Part shown: positions 24,574-32,559 of the stretch, piece by piece
How positions within the stretch are numbered: position 1 is the first letter of the stretch
How the letters are laid out: each line of letters opens with the position of its first letter
NCBI GenBank assembly: GCA_024224435.1
Contig: JAAENL010000513.1
Span: 1 to 33,369, forward strand
Length of the DNA stretch: 33,369 nt
Direction of reading: 5' to 3'
DNA from: Halieaceae bacterium
GTDB lineage: Bacteria; Pseudomonadota; Gammaproteobacteria; Pseudomonadales; Halieaceae
The notes under the pieces: generated by a model
Told to the model about the DNA's origin: nothing
What the model saw: only the letters and a program-made list of their open reading frames with translations
Database searches by the model: none
Position numbers and translations under genes: made by a program

Positions 24574-25194
24574 TCAGTTGTCTTTGCAGATCAGGCGTTC
24601 GAATACACCTCGGGCTTCTTCCAGTTTGGCGAAGACCGGGAAACTGTGGTCCAGAGCCCAACTGGTGGTGAGGGTATTCAGTGTGCCCACGACCACCGAA
24701 GCGAGTATCTCGGGGGAAAATTCTGTATTCACGTCGCCGTGCTCCCTGCCCGCATGAATCAGGCCGACAAAGCTTTCCATGGCCGTGTTACCGAGCTCGG
24801 CTTGCTTTTCCCTGTCCTGTGCGATCACCGAGGGACCGATGACGATGAGCTGTCGGTCGATCTCGTTCATGCCGGCGAAATTCGACTCAATGTAGTCAAT
24901 CATGGCTTCAAGACGGGACCGGGTAGTGGGATGGTTGGCCATGAGCTGCTGCAGCATGGGGCCCATCTGGCTATAGAGCTTCGAGATACCCAGCCCACCG
25001 AGCAGGGCGTGCTTGTTGGGATAGTGACCATAGAAAGTGCGCCGCGCCACGTCCGCTTCAGTACATATCTGCTCGATACTGGTTTCTTCTATACCGTGAC
25101 GTTGGAACAGGGCGTAAGCCGCGTCTTCGATGCGTGCGCGGATCTCCAATTTACGCTTCTCGCGGCGGCCCAGGGGCGCCTCTGCCGTTTCCAT
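24574..25194 (-). CDS. TetR family transcriptional regulator
   Basis: A 206-residue regulator starting at the ATG at 25194 (GGA 8 bases upstream; an in-frame TTG further up is less likely). The helix-turn-helix is at about residues 20-65: IRARIEDAAYALFQRHGIEE, TSIEQICTEADVARRTFYGHYPNK. The C-terminal ligand domain is all helical and its ligand is unknown. It is divergent from the amidohydrolase-Rieske-SDR-decarboxylase operon and upstream of the racemase gene, so it probably controls both arms. A perfect 12-bp palindrome lies inside its own promoter, suggesting autorepression relieved by a pathway intermediate, perhaps a CoA ester (inference). Confidence 0.93.
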   Translation of the reverse strand: METAEAPLGRREKRKLEIRARIEDAAYALFQRHGIEETSIEQICTEADVARRTFYGHYPNKHALLGGLGISKLYSQMGPMLQQLMANHPTTRSRLEAMIDYIESNFAGMNEIDRQLIVIGPSVIAQDREKQAELGNTAMESFVGLIHAGREHGDVNTEFSPEILASVVVGTLNTLTTSWALDHSFPVFAKLEEARGVFERLICKDN

Positions 25195-25228
25195 GAAATT
25201 TCCGTCAGGGGGTTGCAATCAGTTATCT

Positions 25229-25257
25229 ATTAAACTATTTTGTATACAAATGTGCAA
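25229..25257 (-). promoter_or_regulatory. Sigma70-type promoter of tetR
   Basis: On the minus strand TTGCAC (25257-25252) and TTTAAT (25234-25229) are separated by exactly 17 bases. The -10 matches the consensus at five of six positions, the -35 at the leading TTG only. Transcription would start about 28 bases before the tetR ATG. The spacer contains the 12-bp palindrome described separately. Confidence 0.6.
25239..25250. promoter_or_regulatory. Putative TetR operator palindrome
   Basis: TTTGTATACAAA is a perfect 12-bp palindrome in the gap between the divergent tetR and amidohydrolase genes, inside the spacer of the tetR promoter. A bound TetR dimer would block tetR transcription and could also cover the operon promoter. 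The 10-mer GTATACAAAT recurs at 29525-29534, but there it is inside the MFS coding region. Confidence 0.6.
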
Positions 25258-25330
25258 GTTTGCTCATTTGGTTAGCTAGTGTCAGGTGTAAATTCGGTAA
25301 CACAGTACCCCAGCAGAGAGTTTTTATAAC

Positions 25331-26545
25331 ATGTCTGATCGTATATTGGTCGTCTCCACGGATTGCCACGCCGGCCTGCCTATCGCCGACTATAAACCGT
25401 ACGTGGAGAAAAAGTACCACGAGATGTTGGATATGGCCGTTCCCATCACCGTTGAGATGATGGAGAAGTCCGAAGAAATGTTCCTTATCAAAGAAATCAA
25501 CGATGCCTGGCGTGCCCCGGTTGAGCAGGAACTCACCGGCGCCTGGGATTACAGTCAGCGTCTTAACATGCTGGCAAAGGACGGTATCGCCGCAGAGGTG
25601 ATCTTCCCCGACGGGATCACCGAGAAGAACACGCCGCCCTTTGGCGCGGGTCTCGGCCTGTCTCCGAAAGACATGGTGCCCGAATTACAGTGGGCTGGTG
25701 CCATGGCTCACAATCGTTGGCTGGCAGAACTCTGCGCCAACGATCCGGCACGCCATATCGGAGTGGCATCTATCCCCCTGCTATGGGACGTGGAAAAGGC
25801 GGTCGAAGCAGTGCGTTGGTGCGTGGATAATGGGTTGAAAGCCGTGATGATCCCCACGATGTGGTATCAGCAGGACGCCTATCACCACGTCAAGTACGAC
25901 CCCTTCTGGGAGGCCTGTGAAGACCTTGGAGTGATTATTCACTTTCACTCTGGCCCTGCACCACACGCGGAATATTTCGGTGATGGATTTCCGGCCGTGG
26001 ACAGGCGGAATGAATTCCCCGGCGCCATGGGGGTCTTTGTCTCTGAGGTCATGTGGTGGTTGTACCGTCCCCTCACTTTCATGATCTGGGGTGGCGTGTT
26101 CGAGCGTTTCCCGAGGCTGAAGGTAATGATCGTCGAGGGCGGAACCATGTTCATGCTGCCGCCCTGGCTGCGCCTTCTGGATTTTCAGTATAACGAGGGT
26201 GATATTTCCGCCAAGCTGGGGGACTTCAAAAGCCATCTCTCTATGGCGCCAAGCGGCTACTTTCAGCGCAATGTCGGTATCGGGGCCTCTTGCGTGCGAC
26301 GTGCCGATATCGAAGCGCGAGATGAAATCGGTCTGGACAAAATTATGTGGGGCAGTGATTTTCCGCATCCTGAGGGCACCTGGCCGAACACAAACCAGTA
26401 TTACAGAGACACTTTTTCTGGTCTGCCCGAGCAGGATGGACGTAAAATTTTGGGCGGCAACGCAGTTGATTTTTACGGATTGGACAAATCGAAGTTGCGA
26501 GCGGTCGCCGATGAAATCGGGCCTGAAGCCTCGCTCTTTAATTAA
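25331..26545 (+). CDS. Amidohydrolase-2 family metal-dependent hydrolase or decarboxylase
   Basis: A 404-residue TIM-barrel protein of the amidohydrolase 2 family (ACMSD-like). The strand-1 metal site is D-x-H in STDCHAG (Asp11, His13). GVIIHFHSGPAPH gives the central histidines, FPRLKVMIVEGGTMF matches the conserved strand, and MWGSDFPHPEGTWPN supplies the catalytic Asp. Members of this family hydrolyse or decarboxylate cyclic and aromatic acids or cleave C-C bonds. It opens the four-gene operon under the TetR intergenic region. The start ATG at 25331 has only a weak ribosome binding site (AGAGAG about 11 bases before). The substrate cannot be told from sequence. Confidence 0.92.
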   Translation: MSDRILVVSTDCHAGLPIADYKPYVEKKYHEMLDMAVPITVEMMEKSEEMFLIKEINDAWRAPVEQELTGAWDYSQRLNMLAKDGIAAEVIFPDGITEKNTPPFGAGLGLSPKDMVPELQWAGAMAHNRWLAELCANDPARHIGVASIPLLWDVEKAVEAVRWCVDNGLKAVMIPTMWYQQDAYHHVKYDPFWEACEDLGVIIHFHSGPAPHAEYFGDGFPAVDRRNEFPGAMGVFVSEVMWWLYRPLTFMIWGGVFERFPRLKVMIVEGGTMFMLPPWLRLLDFQYNEGDISAKLGDFKSHLSMAPSGYFQRNVGIGASCVRRADIEARDEIGLDKIMWGSDFPHPEGTWPNTNQYYRDTFSGLPEQDGRKILGGNAVDFYGLDKSKLRAVADEIGPEASLFN

Positions 26546-26578
26546 CGTAAACCGATCCTGATATACAGGAGTGAAGCA

Positions 26579-27553
26579 ATGAGTATCGTCGAAGCGTGTG
26601 AATCTAAAACCAACGCCACCCCGAACTTCCCTATGGGGTGGTTCTCAGTGGCTCGCTCTCACGAACTGCTCGTGGGGGAAGTAAAGGCAGTGAAGGCCTT
26701 TGACCGAGAACTGGTGCTGTACAGAACGCGCTCTGGTCGCGTCGCGGTGCAGGACGCCTACTGCCCTCATCTCGGGGCTCACCTTGGCCACGAGGGGCGG
26801 GTGATTGGCGAAAACATTCGCTGTCCTTTTCACGGTTGGCAGTTTGGGGCTGAAGACGGCCAGTGCAAACACATCCCTTACTGCGATGAGATTCCAACCC
26901 GCGCACAAATACGCACTTGGCATTCGGAAGAGAAAAACGGCGAGGCGTATGTTTGGTTCCATCCGGAAAATACATCCCCCCAGTGGGCGCTGCCCGACCT
27001 GCCTGAACTGGGTGATCCGAACTGGACCAACCCCCGCTATACCGAGCACCTGGTGCCTGCCCACGTACAGGATATTTGCGAGAATTCCTGTGACCCGGTG
27101 CACTTTCAGTTTGTGCACAAGAACAATTCAATCCCCGATTCGGTCGTTACAATTGACGACGATGGTCGCACCATGCATCTGCACTCAGAGATGGTGGACG
27201 CAGACGTTCCGGGCCACTTGCATGCCACGACGTACAGTCCCGGCTTCGCCATGGTGCGCAATACCTATGGCCCCAACGCTGAAATGATCATGTATAACAG
27301 CCCGCAGCCTATAGACCAACACACCACGCTGATGCGCTGGACCCTGATTGTGCGCCGCGAGATCGAAGACCTGGCCGGTGATGATGTGATGAAAGGCATT
27401 ATCGATGGCATCAGTGACGACTATCCAATTTGGGCCAACAAGGTTCACAAACACCGCCCGGTATTCTGCAAGGGCGATCAAACCCTCGTGACATTCCGCA
27501 AGTGGGTGCGTCAGTTTTACCTCACCTCCGAAGACAAGCGGGAGATCGCTTAA
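26579..27553 (+). CDS. Rieske non-heme iron oxygenase, KshA-like terminal oxygenase
   Basis: A 324-residue oxygenase subunit. The Rieske centre is Cys62-Pro-His64 and Cys82-x2-His85 (CPHLGAHLGHEG, RCPFHGWQFG). The mononuclear iron site is in ENSCDPVHFQFVH, with His175 and His180 as ligands and Asp172 as the bridging residue. Overall it resembles the single-component-type KshA/steroid 9-alpha-hydroxylase and related ring hydroxylases. It needs an electron-supplying reductase, and none is in the window. It is shorter than KshA proteins of about 380 residues, mostly at the C-terminus. AGGAG precedes the ATG. It is 33 bases from the amidohydrolase and 4 from the SDR gene, clearly one operon. Confidence 0.94.
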   Translation: MSIVEACESKTNATPNFPMGWFSVARSHELLVGEVKAVKAFDRELVLYRTRSGRVAVQDAYCPHLGAHLGHEGRVIGENIRCPFHGWQFGAEDGQCKHIPYCDEIPTRAQIRTWHSEEKNGEAYVWFHPENTSPQWALPDLPELGDPNWTNPRYTEHLVPAHVQDICENSCDPVHFQFVHKNNSIPDSVVTIDDDGRTMHLHSEMVDADVPGHLHATTYSPGFAMVRNTYGPNAEMIMYNSPQPIDQHTTLMRWTLIVRREIEDLAGDDVMKGIIDGISDDYPIWANKVHKHRPVFCKGDQTLVTFRKWVRQFYLTSEDKREIA

Positions 27554-27557
27554 TACT

Positions 27558-28439
27558 ATGCAGGATTTCAATAACAAGGTCGCCATTATCACCGGCGGGG
27601 CCAGTGGCGTTGGTCGCTCGTTGGCCTTTGCGCTGGGTCGTAAGGGCGCAAAAATTGTTGTCGGCGATGTCGACAAGAAAGCCATGGCACAGATCGAAAA
27701 AGATCTCGGTGCGGAAAAGATTGACGCGTTGATTGAGCACTGCGATGTCACTTCTGTCGACAGCCTGAATGCGGTCGCCGATAAGGCTGCTAATGCCTTT
27801 GGTGGTATCGACCTCGTGTTTGCCAATGCGGGCATCGGTGCTGGTGAGACGGGTGCCATGTGGGATTATTCCGAGAAGGATTGGCAGTGGACTATGAACG
27901 TGAATGTGTGGGGCGTGATTAACAGCATTCGCGTGTTCATGCCTCGACTGGTTGCCTCTGGCAAAGAATCACATTTCGTCGTGACAGGCTCCGGTAACGG
28001 CGCCTACGCCATCCTTCCAGATGTGCCGATCTATACCGCGACCAAGGCAGCTGTACACGCCATCACGGAAAACCTGCATTACCAAGTGCAGGCGGGTAAT
28101 TTGGCTGTGAAAGTCAGCGCTTTGTTTCCTGGCCCTCACGTGGTTGATACGGGCTTGTTCAACTCAGGTCGTGTGCGTCCTGAAGACTTGAAGAAAGAGG
28201 GTGTCGATGGCAATGAGTCGGGCATTAACTCGGTGGAAGATATGAAAAAGATGTGCGAAGAATTTGGTATTCAACTGGAGACCACCCATCCGGATGAAGT
28301 GGCGGACATGGCGATCGAGGGTATTGAGAAAAATGCGTTTTGGCTGTTGGAAACCACCCCAGAGACCGACATAAAAATACGTGCTCGCGCGGATATGATT
28401 CTCAATCGGGAAACGCCTGTGCCAGCGATGGTGGGCTAG
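27558..28439 (+). CDS. Short-chain dehydrogenase/reductase (SDR)
   Basis: A 293-residue classical SDR. The cofactor motif TGGASGVG is at residues 12-19, with an Asp at the end of strand 2 (VVGDVDK) indicating NAD(H) preference. FANAGIG and the catalytic Tyr-x3-Lys (YTATK) are present, with Ser in VTGSGNGAY. Like its neighbours it likely oxidises or reduces a pathway intermediate carrying an alcohol or ketone. A C-terminal extension of about 40 residues (EEFGIQLETTHPDEVADM onward) is longer than in minimal SDRs and common in actinobacterial and sphingomonad catabolic SDRs. It is 4 bases after the Rieske gene. Confidence 0.94.
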   Translation: MQDFNNKVAIITGGASGVGRSLAFALGRKGAKIVVGDVDKKAMAQIEKDLGAEKIDALIEHCDVTSVDSLNAVADKAANAFGGIDLVFANAGIGAGETGAMWDYSEKDWQWTMNVNVWGVINSIRVFMPRLVASGKESHFVVTGSGNGAYAILPDVPIYTATKAAVHAITENLHYQVQAGNLAVKVSALFPGPHVVDTGLFNSGRVRPEDLKKEGVDGNESGINSVEDMKKMCEEFGIQLETTHPDEVADMAIEGIEKNAFWLLETTPETDIKIRARADMILNRETPVPAMVG

Positions 28440-28503
28440 CGCACCATCATGTTAGCAGCAACAAACCCAGCAATGACTGAAGTAAAACAGAGGGATAAGT
28501 AAT

Positions 28504-29286
28504 ATGACTAACGAAACAGTTGCACCTCAGGGAAACCCGGGCGATATTATCAACTGGCCGATGCTCAAGCTGGTCTACCGCACTGACCCAGACAAGATTG
28601 CAGCGCTGCTGCCACCGGGGATCGAGCCCGGTGACGACCCTTTTGTTCGCTTGACGATTTATAACTTTCCGGTGCCCGACGAGCCCGAGTACGGCATCGT
28701 GACTTCTGTGGATGCCAACTTTAACGGTACGGCAGGAGAGTTCACTCTTGGCTATGGTATTGACCAGGAGTCCGCGATTTTTGTCAGCCAGGAAACCAAC
28801 GGCCAGCCCAAGTATCCCTGCACCACCGAGTACTACCGTCTGGGGCCGCAGGTGACTGCGCGCTGCACCCACCAGGGTTATACCTTTGCTGAATACAAGG
28901 GAGTGTCCACTGGTCCGGTTGATGGTGGGCCTGAGTTCGAGCAAAACGAATGGTGGTTGAAGTATTCTCGTGCTGTCAGCGTCGGCGGCCCCGCCTCTGG
29001 CTTCGACTATCCGCCTCACGTAGTGCATGTGCGGAGTAAGTATGCGACCGCACATCGCGAAAATGTCGAAGGTGAGCTGATCTTGCGCGACAGTCCCTGG
29101 GATCCGCTGGTGAGCCTTCTGCCAAAAAAGGAGATGGTCGAATCTTACCTCTGGTGGCCGGTCTTCCTGGACCGTGAAATGACGATCGCTGGCGAGCTGG
29201 ATCCACAAGGCTTCCTGCCGTTTGCCGACACTATCTCCGGCTCTCGCTGGCCGGGCTTCAACGGTGGGCCGCGCAAGGCTGCCTGA
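28504..29286 (+). CDS. Acetoacetate decarboxylase family protein
   Basis: A 260-residue protein of the acetoacetate decarboxylase (ADC) fold. The N-terminal signature is LVYRTDPDKIAALLPPGIEP followed by VRLTIYNFPVP. NGQPKYPC has a lysine at the position expected for the Schiff-base lysine of ADC, supporting decarboxylase or aldolase-dehydratase chemistry on a keto acid. SYLWWPVFLDREMTI is in its C-terminal part. ADC-like proteins often sit in catabolic clusters and mostly do not act on acetoacetate itself. GAGGG lies before the ATG. It ends the operon, followed by a strong hairpin 16 bases after the stop. Confidence 0.92.
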   Translation: MTNETVAPQGNPGDIINWPMLKLVYRTDPDKIAALLPPGIEPGDDPFVRLTIYNFPVPDEPEYGIVTSVDANFNGTAGEFTLGYGIDQESAIFVSQETNGQPKYPCTTEYYRLGPQVTARCTHQGYTFAEYKGVSTGPVDGGPEFEQNEWWLKYSRAVSVGGPASGFDYPPHVVHVRSKYATAHRENVEGELILRDSPWDPLVSLLPKKEMVESYLWWPVFLDREMTIAGELDPQGFLPFADTISGSRWPGFNGGPRKAA

Positions 29287-29301
29287 TTGATTTATTGACC
29301 A

Positions 29302-29333
29302 CAACCTCCGGGATGATGCCTTCCCGGGGGTTG
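29302..29333 (+). terminator. Strong hairpin ending the catabolic operon
   Basis: CAACCTCCGGGA and TCCCGGGGGTTG pair over 12 bp (one T-G pair) with an 8-base loop. The structure lies 16 bases after the decarboxylase stop. No T run follows, so termination may depend on Rho or the hairpin may protect the 3-prime end, but its position strongly marks the end of the transcript. Confidence 0.65.
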
Positions 29334-29494
29334 CATTCGTGTCCGGCAGATCCCGGTCGGACCGTCTTGCGGCTTTCGATGTCGCGACGACTCAGCCTTT
29401 CGCAATGCAACCGGGGAATGGCTGCGCGCTGATTTTATGGCGTGTATGCTATCTGTTTATTGGTGAGGTGCGCCGAGCAGACTGCGTATGTGTT

Positions 29495-30688
29495 GTGCAT
29501 TTAGATAAAGAATCGGATTCTTCGGTATACAAATCCTGGTCAACGGCTATTGCCGGGATGTTGTGCCTTGCCCTTGGGCCAGGCTTGATGAGTATTTATG
29601 GCTTTTTTGTGGAGCCGTTATCACAGGAGTTTGACGTCGGGGTCGCTCTGCTAAACGTGGGTCCTGTCGCTTTGATAGTGGTCCCTGGTTTTATCGCCCC
29701 ACTGGTGGGCCGGCTCGCGGATCGTCTGCCCATTCGCCGTTTGTTGTTGGTGGGTGCGACTCTGGCAACTCTATCACTGGTAGCTGTAGGTATGGCGCCA
29801 ACCCTGCTGCTGGTCGGTCTGGGTTTTCTGAGTTTCTCTGTCGGATTAACGTTCTATGGCCCGGTAGTCGTCAATGGCCTGATGGTTAAGACCTATCCGG
29901 GGCAAGAGGCTCGCGCGCTTGCCATCGCCGCGATTGGGATCAGTGTTGCCGCGGCGATATTGCCGCCTCTGGTGGGCAACCTCATGGCGCAGCTCGACTG
30001 GCGTACGACGCTCATCGGTTTGTCCGTTGGGATACTGGCGTGTCTTTGGTTAATTATCCTCAACGGAGTGCCAAGGACTGCAGAGGGTAACGTGGCCGTC
30101 GGGGAGCCGCAGGTTAGCCGGGATTTTTATCGCCAGCCGGCGTTCTGGTTGATCGGTTTGTGCGTTGCCCTGGGCCTCAATGTTTCTGTGGTACTGGCGG
30201 TCTGCTACCCTCCCCATTTCATCGGGTTGGGGTATAGCGCAGCTGAAGCGGGCTGGTTCCTCGCGCTTGCCGGTGTGGCCGGGCTGATTGGCAAGTCTTG
30301 CCTGGCCTGGCTGGGTGATGGTTCGCAGGTATCTGTGAAGGCGATAGCCGTGGCCCTGTTGTTGATGCAGGTAGGAGGCTTGTCTGGATTGCTTTACGCT
30401 GAAGGGGCCCTGGGAATCGGCGCGTCTTTGTGCCTCATGGGCTTTGGCGGCGGAGCCTTTATTCCCATGCACCCCTACCTCAACAGTCGTTACTTCGACG
30501 CGACCATTATCAGCCAGATAAACGGGGCCCAGATGCCCCTCTTTTTGCCTTTCGGGCTTGTGGGAGCGCCTCTCGCGGGCTATGTCTTTGATCAGACTGG
30601 TAATTACAGCGGTGCGTTGACAGGTTTGGCAGTGACCCTCGTTATTGCGGCGGTGCTGGTGCTGAGATTACCCGCCCCAAGTCGTTGA
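29495..30688 (+). CDS. Major facilitator superfamily transporter
   Basis: A twelve-span MFS permease. The protein core begins at SWSTAIAGMLCLALGPGLMS; the loop 2-3 signature is GRLADRLPIRR. Membrane spans continue to LVIAAVLVLRLPAPSR. I place the start at the GTG at 29495 (397 residues), because the in-frame sequence before it (29339-29494) is not membrane-protein-like; no ATG with a good ribosome binding site exists nearby, so the start is unsure. Related proteins take up carboxylates or export metabolites. It follows the catabolic operon on the same strand beyond the terminator hairpin, so its link to that substrate is plausible but not shown. Confidence 0.88.
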   Translation: MHLDKESDSSVYKSWSTAIAGMLCLALGPGLMSIYGFFVEPLSQEFDVGVALLNVGPVALIVVPGFIAPLVGRLADRLPIRRLLLVGATLATLSLVAVGMAPTLLLVGLGFLSFSVGLTFYGPVVVNGLMVKTYPGQEARALAIAAIGISVAAAILPPLVGNLMAQLDWRTTLIGLSVGILACLWLIILNGVPRTAEGNVAVGEPQVSRDFYRQPAFWLIGLCVALGLNVSVVLAVCYPPHFIGLGYSAAEAGWFLALAGVAGLIGKSCLAWLGDGSQVSVKAIAVALLLMQVGGLSGLLYAEGALGIGASLCLMGFGGGAFIPMHPYLNSRYFDATIISQINGAQMPLFLPFGLVGAPLAGYVFDQTGNYSGALTGLAVTLVIAAVLVLRLPAPSR

Positions 30689-30762
30689 TCTGCTTTATCC
30701 TCGGCCCGGTTAATATTTGTTATTATGCGAGACTGTAAAAGTAATGTAGCGGGAGCAAGCTT

Positions 30763-31968
30763 ATGCCGATGTCAGTGCGAAAGGCACTTCATAGTCTGTA
30801 TATGGTCATCATGAAGGTAGTGGTTTTCTTTTCCCCGGATTCGCGCCATCGGGTATTTGCCGGCAGCGGCAGTTCTGCGCAGCTGTGCGAGCATATCGCG
30901 CGCACCGGCGTTACTAAACTACTAGTGGTCACAGACAAACCACTGCGGGAACTGGGCGTTGTCGATCAGGCTACGGCCGCCCTTGTCGGGACCGCTGTGG
31001 ATGTCGCTTACTATGATGGTGTGTTGCCTGACCCGACGTTCGACCAGGTGGCGGAGGGCGCGGCGCTTGCTCGTAGTCATGGCAGCGAGGCGGTGCTTGC
31101 AATCGGGGGTGGTTCTTCAATGGATGCGGCGAAAATTATAGCTGCTTCCGCGACCAGCGATGTAGCGCCCGCCGACTGGGTTGGTTTCGGCAAAGTCCGC
31201 CACGAGGTGCTGCCTGTTTACGCCGTACCGACGACGTCTGGAACGGGTTCAGAAGCCACCATTGGCGCCGTGATTTCGGATGCAACAACCCACCAGAAGG
31301 GCATTATCAGCGGAGGCACCCTGTTACCGCTTGCCGCAGCCCTTGACCCGGATCTTATTACGGGACTGCCACCACATATTACTGCCGCCACCGGCATGGA
31401 TGCTCTCACACATGGAATTGAGGCCTATATAGGGAGCTGGGAGAGGGGCAGTCGCAGCGAAGATTCGAAAATCGCTATCAAGCTGATTTTCGATAACCTG
31501 GCTACGGCTTGCCGTGACGGTGGTGACAAGGACGCCCGCAACGCGATGGCAATGGCCGCCTACTACGCGGGTATGGCAATCAACCAAGTCAACGTAGGCA
31601 ACGTGCACGCCATTGCGCATCAGCTAGGTGGCAAGTACGGCATCCCTCATGGCTTGGCCAACTCGCTGGTGTTGCCCCACGTGCTGGAGTTCAGTCGAGA
31701 AGAGACGGCGGCCCGCCTGGCAGAATTGGCACAATTGATTGGCATTGGTTCTCCCGGAGATTCAGTTGATGGCCTGTCCCGGCAGTTTATCGAGGCGGTG
31801 CTGGCATTGAGAGAGGAAGTCGGCATTGCAGGAACTACAGATAAGCTGAAAAAGAAAGATTTCGCTGACATCGCAGCGGATGCGATAAAAGAGGGTGCCA
31901 CCTATCCAGTGCCGCGTCTGCTCGACCGTGAAAGTGTTGACAGGATTCTCGACCAGATCGCCGCTTGA
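30763..31968 (+). CDS. Iron-containing alcohol dehydrogenase
   Basis: A 401-residue group III (Fe-type) alcohol dehydrogenase. The NAD-binding motif is GGGSSMDAAK, followed by PTTSGTGSEAT. Metal ligands are the Asp in LDPDLITGLP, the His in GMDALTHGIEAY, and the two histidines in NVHAIAHQLGGKYGIPHG. It interconverts an alcohol and an aldehyde or ketone with NAD(P)H in the cytosol; the physiological substrate is not predictable. The ATG at 30763 follows GGGAG; Met17 is a possible later start closer to the usual family N-terminus. It is 74 bases after the MFS gene and is followed by a terminator-like hairpin. Confidence 0.94.
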   Translation: MPMSVRKALHSLYMVIMKVVVFFSPDSRHRVFAGSGSSAQLCEHIARTGVTKLLVVTDKPLRELGVVDQATAALVGTAVDVAYYDGVLPDPTFDQVAEGAALARSHGSEAVLAIGGGSSMDAAKIIAASATSDVAPADWVGFGKVRHEVLPVYAVPTTSGTGSEATIGAVISDATTHQKGIISGGTLLPLAAALDPDLITGLPPHITAATGMDALTHGIEAYIGSWERGSRSEDSKIAIKLIFDNLATACRDGGDKDARNAMAMAAYYAGMAINQVNVGNVHAIAHQLGGKYGIPHGLANSLVLPHVLEFSREETAARLAELAQLIGIGSPGDSVDGLSRQFIEAVLALREEVGIAGTTDKLKKKDFADIAADAIKEGATYPVPRLLDRESVDRILDQIAA

Positions 31969-31990
31969 AACAGTTTCATTAGACATAAAA

Positions 31991-32015
31991 GCGAGGGGCG
32001 GTACCCTTCGCCTTT
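31991..32015 (+). terminator. Probable intrinsic terminator after the alcohol dehydrogenase
   Basis: GCGAGGGG (31991-31998) and CCCTTCGC (32004-32011) form an 8-bp stem with one G-T pair and a 5-base loop, followed by CTTTA. The structure begins 22 bases after the alcohol dehydrogenase stop codon. Confidence 0.55.
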
Positions 32016-32061
32016 ACCCACTAAGCTGTTATGTCCGCTGCAACAAACAGGATGAGTTGTT

Positions 32062-32472
32062 ATGGAATACGATAACGCTGTTCACAGCATACAATGTCCT
32101 AAATGTGACCACGGCATGGAGGAGGTGAGTCACGGGGGTGTCGTGATTGACCGTTGTACACACTGCGGTGGCTTATGGTTTGACGAGGATGAGGCAAGTC
32201 ATCTGAAGGCGCTCAAGGAGGGGCACCTGCTCGACACAGGCAGTCCCAGGGAGGGCTGGATCTGGGACAGTCATGCGGACATTAAATGCCCTCGTTGTGG
32301 CAAGGAAATGGAAAAAACCTCGGATCCGAAGCAGAAACACATCTGGTATGAGATCTGCCACGATCATGGCATCTTCATGGATGCCGGTGAATTTACTGAC
32401 TTTAAGTTTGAATCACTTTTCGATCGATTCCGCGCACTCATCAAGGGCGATCGAAACACGGTAGCACCCTGA
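32062..32472 (+). CDS. Double zinc-ribbon protein (zf-TFIIB type), copy 2
   Basis: A 136-residue paralogue of the protein at 6721-7125, on the opposite strand 25 kb away. Both ribbons are kept: CPKCDHGM with CTHCGGLWFDEDE, and CPRCGKEM with CHDHGIFMDAGEF. About half of the residues match the other copy, concentrated in the metal sites and in the start (MEYD, then VHSI). Upstream, GATGAGTTGTT before ATG resembles GAGAGTTGAA of copy 1. The C-terminal tail differs (FDRFRALIKGDRNTVAP). The function is unknown; the family is small and zinc-binding. It follows a probable terminator, so it has its own promoter. Confidence 0.88.
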   Translation: MEYDNAVHSIQCPKCDHGMEEVSHGGVVIDRCTHCGGLWFDEDEASHLKALKEGHLLDTGSPREGWIWDSHADIKCPRCGKEMEKTSDPKQKHIWYEICHDHGIFMDAGEFTDFKFESLFDRFRALIKGDRNTVAP

Positions 32473-32559
32473 GCACAGAGCCCCGTTGAACAAGGTGCAC
32501 GGCGTCCGCTTCTCTCGCTCGGCAAGCCCGGCGCGGCCGAATCCGCCAGGCGAATACCA

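Noticed and set aside
28447-29304. 285-residue minus-strand open frame across the decarboxylase gene
   Set aside because: It is antisense to a clear ADC-family gene and has no recognisable domain; GC-rich coding DNA often leaves such shadow frames.
29525-29534. Second copy of GTATACAAAT, matching the tetR operator region
   Set aside because: Only half of the palindrome is kept, and it falls inside the MFS coding region; a 10-base match can be chance.
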